From Cristatella mucedo (lineage: Eukaryota > Bryozoa > Phylactolaemata > Cristatellidae), in the NCBI GenBank assembly GCA_009760855.2, contig WPIO01000020.1:3732501-3765000 (forward strand): DNA of 32,500 nt, given 5' to 3'. A program made the translations under genes and the position numbers. Position 1 is the first letter of the stretch, and each line of letters begins with the position of its first letter. The notes under the pieces were generated by a model. The model did not search any database, had not been told where the DNA came from, and saw only the letters and a program-made list of their open reading frames with translations. Below, piece after piece: positions 18,363 to 27,302 of the stretch.

Positions 18363-19582
18363 TATGAGTAGAATTCCAACACCGATGAGAATTAGTATTT
18401 TTTTTGTAATACATGCCACGAATAAGTTAATTACTATGAGCACTAGGATCGCAAGAATTGTGCGGCAATTTAACGTTGCGGAAAGACGGCGTTGCTTTAA
18501 AAATCGGCACGCGAGGTACTTCTCCGCTTTCCATCATTGCCATACGGCGACGTAATCGTTGGATGCTCTACAGCAACGTGTCAAGGCTTAAGATGCATAC
18601 CCTTCGTTTAGCGTGAAGGGTATCTTTACATGTATGCTGTACGCTTACAAGCTCGTTCGGCCCATCAGTACGCGCTGCCGCACCGAGCGCGCCGCGCCTG
18701 GAGGCAATCTGGCAACCAACTCAAATCAGCCAGTCGGCTCGGTCGCGTCGGAGCGGTCGGAGCGCTAACGCAGCCAGCCGGACGTAGCAGCCCGGACGGA
18801 CGGATGGAAGTCCGACGGAAATGCCGGTAGAAATGCGGTAGCCGTAAGCACTGCTTAGGCTGGTGCTTTTTGGGGCAAGGGGCCCAGCAAGAAAAAGCGT
18901 GAGCATTTTCTTTAAAGGCACAAACCCTTACTTTGCCGAGTCAGTCAATCGCAGCTGGCAACGCGCTTGTTTTGCGGGTAGGGAGCCAGCCCTTCGCACT
19001 TGAGGGGGCTCGCAGCCCGACAGTACGCCCCCTCTCCCCACACCCCTTCGACATCCCTGCAAACTCGCCTTTTCTATTCGGCTAAGAAACGCTTTACCAC
19101 TGCAGCGCGTCCACACCCGTCGTACAGTTTTCGTTTACTTTTCACGCGGCACAGATTATCAGGACGAACCGTCGAAACCCGTCGCCATCGCTATCGGCAG
19201 ACGTAACTCGCAGACTACTCGACGGCCCCCATTCGCCCGCCGCGCTGCTGCGCCGCCGCAGAAGCAAATCGGCGGTCAGTCGAACGTCGTGCCCGGGACG
19301 AGGCTCAAAGTGTCGCGCAGCCTAAGCTCTCCGGCCGCCGCCTTGAATAGGGCCGAGCGCGCTCTGGCCTTTGCTCCGCCTTCGAGGCCCGTAAGTCCGG
19401 CCTCGTTGTTGACCTCGATTTCTCTGGACGGGACTCGACCGAGACCTCGCTCAGCCTACGGGACGACGGGAAGCCTGACGGGAAGCCTGACGGGAAGCCT
19501 GACGCACGGGAAACGGTCGAAAGCAGCAGCTCCTCTCTATCGGTGCGAAAAAAATCGCTGCGACTCCGGCACGTCGGCTGAC
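18363..19582. other. unassigned stretch, CpG-rich from about 18650
   Basis: CpG-rich from 18650 to 18830 and again from 19100 onward. A 165-codon ORF (19289-19786) is open because stops are rare in such DNA and includes the 12-bp repeat. I recognise no domain and do not call it. Confidence 0.45.
19465..19500. repeat. three-copy 12-bp tandem repeat GACGGGAAGCCT
   Basis: Three identical units at 19465, 19477 and 19489 followed by a partial GACG. The 12-bp period preserves frame and would encode a Thr-Gly-Ser-Leu repeat in the overlapping ORF, but this is weak evidence for coding. Confidence 0.95.
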
Positions 19583-19743
19583 AATCGTTATACGCGATTA
19601 TGCGACGACCTTTGGCCGAGGCTGCGCGCGGCGGCGAAAGGCCGGCGCCACGAGATAGGCTGTCGCTTGGGATTCCCGACTCGACATTGGCGTTGGAGCC
19701 CGCTTGAGCTCTCTTGGCCGCAGAGCCGTCGGTGTGTGTCGCG
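19583..19743. repeat. dispersed repeat R, copy 1 (CpG-rich version)
   Basis: Aligns with 22605-22760 over about 160 bp. Shared blocks include CGCGA(T/C)TATGCGA, GAGGC(T/C)GC, AAAGGCCGGC(G/T)CCA, CGAGATAGGC or TGAGATAGGC, TTGGGATTC and TTGAGCTCT. The minus-strand reading keeps ESQ.TAYL..PAF in both copies, but this copy ends in a stop where the other reads on. Head, tail and flanks show no LTR, tRNA or poly-A signature, so the class is unknown. It may be a fragment of a larger mobile element. Confidence 0.68.
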
Positions 19744-20110
19744 GCCTCTGTCGGGCGCCTGTAGCCGTCCGCTGCTGTCGAATTGACTTGCCCACCTTAC
19801 GGATATGGACTCGATGCGTAAAGGTATTCGCGCACGCGCGCTCGTCGTCGCTGCCACGTTCCTGCTACTTCCGGAGCGCCTGCGTACATTGGCGCAGCGC
19901 CTACAAGTAGCCAGCCGTGCTACAAGGTTCAGGCGCACTGTTCTGTACGTACGGAACTGTATAATGCCGAATTGTTTGTACATAATAAAGGACGTGCAGG
20001 GTATCGGAGGCTACAGTCCCAGAAATCAACTTTACGTGTATAATGTAAAAATTACAGTTAACTTATACTGCCACGGCGTAGGACCTAGTCGCGCTTAGCT
20101 CTGGCTGACG
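19744..20110. other. unassigned stretch
   Basis: Transition from CpG-rich to AT-richer sequence. An AATAAA-containing ACATAATAAAGG lies near 19985 but there is no gene upstream that it could serve. Confidence 0.35.
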
Positions 20111-20125
20111 ATTGGCTGAGCCAAT
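20111..20125. promoter_or_regulatory. palindromic inverted CCAAT pair at the edge of a CpG-rich block
   Basis: ATTGGCTGAGCCAAT is a perfect 7-bp inverted repeat around one G. It contains ATTGG and CCAAT, the core of NF-Y sites. It lies just left of the strongly CpG-rich 20125-20610. This resembles a CpG-island promoter edge, but no transcript start or coding exon is recognisable. Confidence 0.4.
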
Positions 20126-20610
20126 GTCCGGCCGCGCTCGGGTCAGGTCGGCCGAACGCCGGCTCCGTCCGCGCCGCCGCCACTCCGCCGCCGCCCGCCG
20201 CCGCGCAGCCGGCGATCTGCTGGACTCGTCCTGTTGTGCTCGCCGGTGCTGTTCATCGCCGGGGGCCCGAACTAGGACCCGATCTGGAATCGCTTTCGTG
20301 GACCAGAGATTGCCTCGAGATTGCGACGGCCAAGCTGGCTCGCAAGCGGCCGGAGCGCAGTGCCGCCTGAGCGACGCCGACGGCGGCATCGACGCCGCTC
20401 ACTGAGTGAGTCGCCTGTCGAGCCTCGGGGTAGAGCGGGGCAACGAAATGACGTCGACGGGCCCGTCGACGATGAGGACGAGCCATAGGCGGAGGACGCG
20501 TCTGATTTCGACCGCGTTGAGGTCGGCGCTCAGGACCTGCATATCGGCGGCAACCGAGACGGCCGAGACGGACGGCGCGGTGCTCTGGCCTGCGTGCCTG
20601 GGAGTGCAGT
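20126..20610. other. CpG-rich block
   Basis: Dense CG dinucleotides with CCGCCGCC and GCCGCG words. Several overlapping ORFs of 70-140 codons (both strands) reflect low stop-codon density. No protein family was recognised. Together with the CCAAT palindrome at its left edge it could be a promoter-type island. Confidence 0.55.
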
Positions 20611-21600
20611 TTGAATAAGCGAACGACGTGCATCGAGAGAACTAGCGGTACCGCGGTGCGAAGGATGATTTTCAAGGATTTTTTTGTTATCGTATTGAAC
20701 AGTGTGCATTATGCATGTGTAAAACGTGACCGGATCGGAAAGGTCGTATTATGCGGAACACCATTCAGGCGTCACCAGTATTATGCGTCACACGTCGGCT
20801 GAGAATAGGACCGTTCCGAGCGCTGCGTTTGCGGCCTCGTTCTGACCAGACGCGGAAGCTGCACGGCGAGCGTTTGTAACGTTCGCTGTCAGAGGTATGG
20901 AATTGCCGAGGAGCCTTAGCAGTCGTCGTGTGCTCGTCTCATTCCTTGTGACTTTTTTGGTGATTTTTGAACCTGAAAGATGGAGGTCCTCTATTGGCGC
21001 GTTCAAGTTACGAACTGAAAGCAGCGATGTTGAGAGATTAAAGGATGAAGCAGCTGACTGCTATGCCGATCTCTGGGATTCATAAAAATGCCCTGCTGAA
21101 CTTCTGCGAATTTTGATGTCGTGCTTAGCCAATCGGCAAATCTTAAGCAAATCGGCGATGACTATTTTTCAGACCTTGGGCGACTTAAAAAATATTCTCA
21201 TGCCATGGATATGGCCTGGCGATACTGATTGCTGAGCTGCGCATAGCAGCATTTAGACGTAGACATTTGTGCGGAGAGTAAGGTTGTACTGAAGGCAGAG
21301 AGTGCGCCAGCGTCTGTGGCAGAAGTCAGAAATATCCTCAGTAAACGCTACGGCTAGCCAGCGGTCTGCCGAGACCGGTACGTGGCTGGAAATTGAGTTC
21401 GATAATGACGGCAGCAGGACTGAACCTACCTACTGTGGCCAATCTGGAAGGTGTCGGGGGCGGCGATAAAGGTGGCCAATGTAGCACAGGTTCAGGCCAT
21501 AGTTGAAGCTGTTGGCTGAATTCACTTTACAGCCATTTCGCCCGACGATTTCACCTTGACCTGCAGTGCATCACTGACTGACCCAGGAGACCGGATATTC
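20611..21600. other. unassigned stretch
   Basis: A 62-codon ORF at 20897-21085 (plus) has a hydrophobic VLVSFLVTFLVIF segment near residues 12-24, followed by a charged half. This could be a small membrane peptide, a signal-bearing first exon, or chance; it is not called. No tRNA head or clear RT motif was seen. Confidence 0.4.
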
Positions 21601-21790
21601 TTGGAGCTGCAGACTACAGCTGATTGGCTGAACCTCAGCCAATAGTATTCATTCAGGACTATTATATATTGGACCCGTTTGTTGGTAATTTTTCTTGGTC
21701 CGTGTTTCCGTATTTAGATACGGTCCACGTTCTGTTTGTCGGCTGCGGTAATAAACTACCGTAATTCTCTCGACCATTGACTGGTGAATG
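21601..21790 (+). promoter_or_regulatory. promoter-like segment: CCAAT pair, TATA, then AATAAA (possible solo LTR)
   Basis: An inverted CCAAT palindrome (ATTGGCTGA, ACC, TCAGCCAAT; 21623-21643) is followed 20 bp later by TATATAT (21663-21669) and about 80 bp further by AATAAA (21750-21755). Promoter and polyadenylation signals this close together are typical of the U3-R-U5 layout of LTRs. No second LTR, TG...CA ends or primer-binding site were established, so a solo LTR, a diverged promoter or coincidence all remain open. Confidence 0.35.
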
Positions 21791-22604
21791 GCTTCACGGC
21801 AGCACTGCGTCTCACAGAAGCTTAGCGTGTTGAAGTCGGGAAGTCCAATATCTCGGGCTCGAGAAGCCCGAGATTGTATGCGGTTTTACGCGAGAGCATA
21901 GAAATGGCTGCTGATAACGTGCAGGTGTCTGCTACCCTAGCATCGACTGTCGATTTTAGGTGCAAAGCGGTAGTTCTTTCTGAGGCGGTTATAGCCACAG
22001 TGTAGCCTGCGATTGTTCTAACTCTCTAGGAGACTGCGACCATTCGAAGTGCAAAGGTTATGGCGTGCTGCTCTGCCGCTGGGCAAGCTGCAGCAGCTGC
22101 TGCCTCTGACTTCGAGCCCGCTACGTACGATGTCAGCACTACAAGCAATTGCGACTGTAGCCAAGCCTTGCTCACTAAACTAAACTAACCAAACTAAAGG
22201 CATTCGAGACTGGATTGCTGAGGCTGTGTCAGGACTGAGCACGATAAGACGATGCCACCATTTCTAGCGCGATGGTGCAGGGAGGTCTGCTCCTCTCTGT
22301 GTTGCGAGTACTAATCTATTTCTAGTGTGAGATCGTTTCAGGTATCTGTTAAGATGGCACTACGGCTAAAGCCTGTCTCCAGCCAGGTGAAGCGCTGACG
22401 ACATGAACGTATGAGAAGCCGATGGTTCTGGAGACGCTTTGAAGTTCAGCTAGCTGGTGGGACGGGTGCTGGTGAAGGAAGACGAGGTCTAGACAGCCAC
22501 AGCGACAGTTTAGAAGGAGACATCCCGAAAATCCTCGGTAGCAATTTGCGTTAGAGCCTGGTGAGGTGGCGAAGCCGAGCGTTGACACCTACCGTAGCCG
22601 ATTG
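21791..22604. other. unassigned stretch
   Basis: No feature recognised. A small inverted repeat CTCGGGCTCGAGAAGCCCGAG lies at 21852-21872, and an AAACTAAACTAACCAAACTA patch near 22180. Confidence 0.4.
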
Positions 22605-22760
22605 TTTTATTAGTTCGCGAGTACGCGACTATGCGATGATCTATGGCTGAGGCCGCATAAAAGGCCGGCTCCATGAGATAGGCAGTCAGTTGGGATTCTA
22701 GAATCTGCATCGGCGATGGAGCTGTTTTGAGCTCTAGGCCGCGGAGCCTGTCGATATCGG
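22605..22760. repeat. dispersed repeat R, copy 2 (CpG-depleted version)
   Basis: Counterpart of 19583-19743. Minus-strand reading gives RLRGLELKTAPSPM, ESQLTAYLMEPAF and DHRIVAYSRTN without a stop, where copy 1 reads ALRPRELKRAPTPM and ESQATAYLVAPAF. Many differences are CG in copy 1 against TG or CA here, consistent with methylation-driven decay of this copy or CpG gain in the other. The class is unknown. Confidence 0.68.
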
Positions 22761-23117
22761 CTCGTTGTGGGCGAAACAACGAATATGAATACGATTGCTT
22801 AAATATCTCGCAAGAACCAGTGGTTTGTTGGAATTTTTTCCCATAAACAGTGTAACTAACTTAGCAGACGTAGCTAACCTAGAACGGACCTCAAACGATT
22901 GGCAAACTATGGCTTACCTCGTCGGTGAGGCAGCAAGGCTTTCCCACATTTCATCTGCCCTCGATATACATGTAAATAAAAATAACCCTGCTCGTTGACG
23001 GACTATGGATTGGATATAGGAAATCCACCAATAGGCTAGCATAAAAATAGTTGAGCTCTGACCTTTAGCTCCTCGCGAAGGCAGCTAAATTTGCATACAC
23101 GTATCTACAGTGGCGGC
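22761..23117. other. unassigned stretch
   Basis: AT-richer, with a 67-codon ORF (22795-22998) without motifs. Confidence 0.4.
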
Positions 23118-23197
23118 TACATCTATGTATGTTTGGGTAGGCCGCCAGAGGGTACATCTATGCTTGAGTAGGCCGCTATCTATGTTTGGGTATGACC
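23118..23197. repeat. imperfect three-copy tandem repeat TACATCTATG...GGTAGGCCGC
   Basis: Copies at 23118-23146, 23153-23176 and 23177-23197 share TATCTATG or CATCTATG, TTTGGGTAGGCCGCC or TTGAGTAGGCCGC, and spacing of 24-35 bp. The third copy ends GGGTATGACC. Confidence 0.7.
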
Positions 23198-24160
23198 CAG
23201 CAAGTCTGGGTTCATCTCAGAGTAAAACATTAATCCTGTGGAAAAAATTGGCAGGCAGAGATTCTCGTCTGACGGACGATTCTGCCGGTCGCGCAGTGCA
23301 GGGATTCAACGGAGAATGCAGAGCGCAATTCAAACTCAGACAAAGCACAAAGCTCCAGCCGCGGCGGCTCCAGCTCCGAACGCTACTAGTAGTAGGTTAA
23401 CGGCTGCACCCGTCCGGCTTCGTCGTACGCTCAGGTCCTCTCAGGAAAATGATTTACATGCCACTCTCTCTTCTTCGCTTAAAGACTCGCGACGACAGAA
23501 GCTGAATGAAGCTCTGCGGGTACGTTCGGACGGTCGAGTGCACGCTCCCGCAATTCGTACGCAGAGCGAAGCTTCCTCTCCTGCTGCTGTACTCTGGGAA
23601 ATAACGTTCGGCCGCACTGAGCCGCTACTTCCGTTCTGCGTCACTTCCTCGACCGTCCTCCGGTCTTAAGCTATGTTCTCACATTTTTCCACGCTACATA
23701 TGATGAACTCTGTTGGCTACAGCGGTGTCGAGAAAAAGCTGCTTAGGCTTTGAGTGCTCTGTAGGAAACTCCAGCGAAACGTCCGCTTAGTCCTTGTGTG
23801 GCTTTGCGGGTCAAGGCGGAGATGGAGAAGTGGGCGTGAATCTGGGGCGTGTCCTACACGAATCATCTATCGATCGTCTATCTATCGATGCTCCGAACGT
23901 CCTTAAATGTATGAGTGAGTTTCTATACATCTAGTCAGCCTCTTGGCCATCGAGTTCCCTAGGAATGCCAACGCGCTCTTTTAAATGCAGGAACACAACC
24001 TGCGTACCAGACTTTTATTTTCTCACTAACTGGCCGACGTCTGACCGATCCCTATCGCTGTACTCTATAATACTACTATCTAGTCTTGCCTGCAAGTGGT
24101 GGCGGCGTGCGGTCATTGAACGAACGTCAGCGTTGCCGAGCTGCTGAAAAAAAGGCTATC
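23198..24160. other. unassigned stretch with one 143-codon ORF
   Basis: ORF 23238-23669 (plus) starts MEKIGRQRFSSDGRF, is Arg/Ser/Ala-rich, and contains SSSLKDSRRQKLNEALRVRS. It has no known domain, and its composition fits stop-poor GC-rich DNA; it could be an exon of an unknown gene. A small ATCTATCGATCG/ATCTATCGATG repeat lies at about 23867-23890. Nothing was seen at 23900-24160. Confidence 0.35.
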
Positions 24161-24576
24161 GACAAACGGACGCTCCGACGCTGATGAAGCTTCGGGGGCT
24201 TCCTTCAGCGGCTGAGACCAAACGACCGGCGCCGTTCGGCGTCGCGGTCATCCGCCCGCAGCGCTAGCGCGGCCGCCGATCTATTAACGTCCTTGCCGAG
24301 CTCGTCTGACCAGGGAATCCGTCGCCGGACAGTAAGTCGCTCGAGAGTAGAAGAAAAAAGAAAAAATGTGATCGCTGAGTCGTAGCCGATTCAGCAGTCC
24401 CGTTCCTTTAGCGGCGCGCAGAAGAGCCTCGGCGGCGGCGGTGGGCGACGGCGCCATTGCTTTGCTGCTCGCAGCAAAGCATTGCCCGCAGCACGACTCA
24501 GACGCAGCGCGCCGTCGAGCTGATGCGAAGTGCGGGCGCCGGCGGGCACCTGTCGGACCAGTTTAGGTGAGCCGTG
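24161..24576. other. CpG-rich block, left part
   Basis: Dense CpG with GGCGGCGG and CGCAGC words. ORFs are open on both strands without recognisable product. The block continues past the SINE-B to about 25420. Confidence 0.55.
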
Positions 24577-24757
24577 ATGATGGCACACTAGGTAAGGCGG
24601 TTGCTTTCTTGACCTCGGTCCTGAGATCGTGGGTTCGATTCCTGTAGTGGGCGATCCTTTATCGCCACTGCAAGCGGTGGTGATACCCCTAAAGGCTCTT
24701 CTGTCGCTATACAAAAAGAGGCCGTTGAATCAGTTAGGATTTATTTTTATTTTAGTC
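24577..24757 (+). mobile_element. SINE-B, best-preserved copy
   Basis: Head GATGGCACACTAGGTAAGG (box A region, 24580-24598), then CGGTTGCTTTCTTGACCTCG and a canonical box B, GGTTCGATTCC (24632-24642), so RNA polymerase III promotion is plausible. The body has ATCGCCACTGCAAGCGGTGG, which can fold (ATCGCCAC with GTGGTGAT, one G-U). The tail AAAGGCTCTTCTGTCGC, TATACAAAAAGAGGCCG, TTGAATCAG can pair through GCTCTT and AAGAGGC. It ends in ATTTATTTTTATTTTA. It inserted in the middle of a CpG-rich block. No LINE with this tail is visible in the window. Confidence 0.88.
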
Positions 24758-25480
24758 GAGATCCGGCGCCCGGTACTCGCCCGGCATGGGCGCGGAGAAT
24801 TCGTCGGCCGACCTAGTGCCGCGCTCCTCTGCACCGCCCGATCGTTCGACGAGGCGGCGCGAGCGGACTCCCGAGAGAGCCGCGTGCGGCTGACGGCGCT
24901 AGCGCTCCGAGCGGCGCCGGCTCAATCGAGCTCGCCCTTCTTCGGACAGCAGCTCCGCTTGCCCAACTGCACGAGCACGCCCCCCTTTTCGCGACGGATC
25001 GGCGCCATTTTCGTTCAGGCTTTCGACAAATCTTAACCGACTGCACGGCATCGCTTCGCGAACTTTGCCTTCGCGACGTTTCAGCGGCCGGTCGCGGAGC
25101 TCGTCAGTTTCGCGCCCCGTCTCTCGGAGGCAGACGGCGATACTGGCCGCACAGCGAGTCCCCCAAGCTGGTGGCACCCTAAACGCCAAGCGCAAGCGAG
25201 CTGCTCCGACGCAGGCTCGCGCGCGGGAGCCAGCGGCTCCGTTGCCGCGGCGGCGGCAGCGGCGGCAAGCCGTCGACCTCAGCGCTTTCAGGGCGTGCGC
25301 GCGCGGGCGCGGGCGCGGCGGAGGCTTCAACGCTCGTTGAGGCCACGATGCCAACGCGACGCAGGGTGCCCGACCGCCAGGCCTGACCTTTGGCCCTTGG
25401 ATGGATGACCGCACTCGCTTAAGAGGCACTTGCTGAAGCCGCCGACCAATCCTGGATCGTTGCATTCAACGATGTCGTTT
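24758..25480. other. CpG-rich block, right part
   Basis: Very CpG-dense, with GCGCGCGGGCGC and GCGGCGGCAG words and a reverse ORF of 188 codons (25465-24899). Arg/Ala/Pro-rich frames are open in several phases at once, which argues against coding. It may be a promoter island of a gene whose exons I cannot recognise. Confidence 0.55.
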
Positions 25481-25655
25481 GCTCTCGCCTTTAAAGAATC
25501 CGCCAATGGAGCGACGTCTCCTACTGCGTGCAGTCTCCTAGTGCACAGATCGCCAGTATATTGAGGTCGTGCGGCAGTCGCCAGCGGGTTTCCGTCGCAT
25601 TCGCACTACTAAATTCCCCATGCCAATTTTTTTCAATGGCTTATAGCTGTGCATT
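25481..25655. other. unassigned stretch
   Basis: Composition falls from GC-rich to AT-rich; no feature seen. Confidence 0.4.
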
Positions 25656-25704
25656 CACTATAATATATTCATTTATTGTATTAAATTTCATTATAATATA
25701 TTCA
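25656..25704. repeat. AT-rich direct repeat CA(C/T)TATAATATATTCA
   Basis: The 16-mer occurs at 25656-25671 and 25689-25704 with one mismatch, inside a short AT-rich island surrounded by GC-rich DNA. TATAGCTGTGCA-like words also flank it (about 25642 and 25734). It could be the AT-rich end of a lost element or a promoter-type TATA cluster; nothing decides this. Confidence 0.6.
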
Positions 25705-26696
25705 GATATGTTATAACTGCGCAGATCCAGATCTATAGCTGTGCAGCTCGTGCATCAGCGTCACGTGAGAGCTGAGGGTACGGCCCTCCCTCGCGCTAAC
25801 GGCGGGAAGATGTGTTGACCACTCTGGGTTTCGCACTCTCTATCCGGGCATTCTAGCAGACCGCCATGTGAACCGAAAGTGTGCATCATAACAGTTGGGC
25901 TAGACGCGGAGCAAAGCGGTTCACGTCAGTGCCACGAGAACATCCGGAATCCCGGAAGTGGAACTCCTGAAGTGGCGGAAGTCGTGCGGAAGTCCTCGAG
26001 TTGCTTTCGCGAGGTTGTCATTGTATCGCCCAACGGAGATGGGCGGCGGCGGCGGGGCGGCATCGCGTCGCGTATATCAGATCCAAGTCAGCAGCTACTG
26101 TTCGCGATTCGAGCTCAGCAAAACCTCCAAGGAAGGAAGCGAGAGTGAATGTCGTCGAGTGAAGAATTCGGCTCACACGTTCGGCCACTAAAAAGCCTCT
26201 CAAAAAGCAGCCGCAGAGCTCGGGCAGAAGCTCATGACCGCAATTATCGGGTTCGAAGTTGCTTTTCGTGCTACGCTGGTTGCGAATTGTTTGTTGTTTG
26301 AGCCGCGCAGCAGAGAGCCAGCCGATGCCCAGCACCGACAGTTCATTCCAGCGCACGGAGCCCCCCCCCCCCGGCGCACGGCTCCTTTCGGCCCCTCCTT
26401 CTCCCACTCGATTTCCCGGCACAACTCATCCTGTAAGTTCACAAACCACATTATTGACGGCGCGTATCGAGTGCGCCGCCGTAGTGCTCGCTCGCTACGA
26501 CCGTCCAGCGCAGTCTACCGAATGCTACTTCTCGGAGATTCCAGCTATCGTTCGTTCGTGCGCGCGCATGCCTGCGCGTCTGTGCGTCTGTGCAAGTGAA
26601 TATGCGCACGTGTAGAAATACGGGATTTCCGGTAATCGTGCATCTACGGATATCCCTGCACAATGCTGTGACATTAGAAGAGACCTGCAGTCGTAG
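25705..26696. other. unassigned stretch, CpG-rich 25900-26600
   Basis: No gene recognised. C12 homopolymer at 26361-26372. ORFs of 118-134 codons overlap on both strands (26018-26615) and mutually exclude one another. CGCGCGCATGCCTGCGCG-type alternating words occur near 26561. Confidence 0.45.
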
Positions 26697-26822
26697 ATTT
26701 GAGTAGCTCTGTAGGCACTACTCCTTCATTGCCCGCAGGCTGCAGGCGAACAATGGCCGCTACAGCTCTTCTGCCGCTATATAAATGAGGCTGCTTTATC
26801 CGGCGATCCTCACTTTGTTATA
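26697..26822 (+). mobile_element. SINE-B 3' part, diverged
   Basis: CTGTAGGCACTACTCCTTC, ATTGCCCGCAGGCTGCAGGC, TACAGCTCTTCTGCCGC and TATATAAATGAGGCTGC align in order with CTGTAGTGGGCGATCC, ATCGCCACTGCAAGCGG, AAAGGCTCTTCTGTCGC and TATACAAAAAGAGGCCG of the copy at 24577. The tRNA-like head is missing or unreadable, as expected for a 5'-truncated insertion. Confidence 0.65.
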
Positions 26823-27093
26823 GGTATGTCCGCACAATATGTTGTACAGTGTACGGCGTACGGAGTGCGATACAAATGTACTTACTGCAGCTACAGGAGA
26901 TGGCGTCAAACTGAGGCATAGGTAGGCTGCCAGCTTGGCTTCGCGATGGGAGGCGTGCGAGGGTTCGGGAATTTTGATTTGCCTTTGGCGACTAGCTAAA
27001 ACGTTCTGCTATAAGATTCGCGTGCAAAGCCATAGGCTCACTAGGATTAAGCCTAGGTGGGTACCGAAGACATCTATACATGTTTAACTTGAG
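26823..27093. other. unassigned stretch
   Basis: No feature recognised. Confidence 0.4.
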
Positions 27094-27112
27094 TATATAT
27101 ATATATATATTA

Positions 27113-27146
<34 letters not shown>

Positions 27147-27302
27147 TCGTGTTTATATATATATATACATATATGTGTGTGTGTGTGTGCATATGAATAT
27201 GCAAATGTACACGCGTATGTGTGTGTGTGTGTGTGCGTGTGCGTGCGTGTGTGTGCCTCTGTGTGCGTGCGTGCGTGCTTGCGTGCGTGCGTGCGTGCGT
27301 GT
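27094..27302. repeat. compound (TA)n-(GT)n-(GTGC)n microsatellite
   Basis: TA repeats (27094-27170, with short interruptions), then GT runs (27176-27188 and 27217-27236), then GTGC/GCGT tetramers (about 27237-27302). All parts are alternating pyrimidine-purine, so the tract can form cruciforms in the TA part and Z-DNA in the GT/GC part. Overlapping ORFs are artefacts. Confidence 0.95.

Noticed and set aside
21100-21560. Ty3/gypsy RT or CCHC zinc-knuckle traces (EVRNILSKRYG, TYCGQSGRC)
   Set aside because: Each is a single short match without neighbouring catalytic motifs or full CCHC spacing; kept only as support for the LTR-like finding.
24577-24660. Possible functional tRNA gene (perfect box B)
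   Set aside because: No acceptor stem or anticodon arm could be closed, and the unit continues into a tail shared with three other copies, so it is a SINE head.
24899-25465. 188-codon reverse ORF
   Set aside because: Arg/Ala/Pro-rich reading of CpG-dense DNA with competing ORFs on the other strand.
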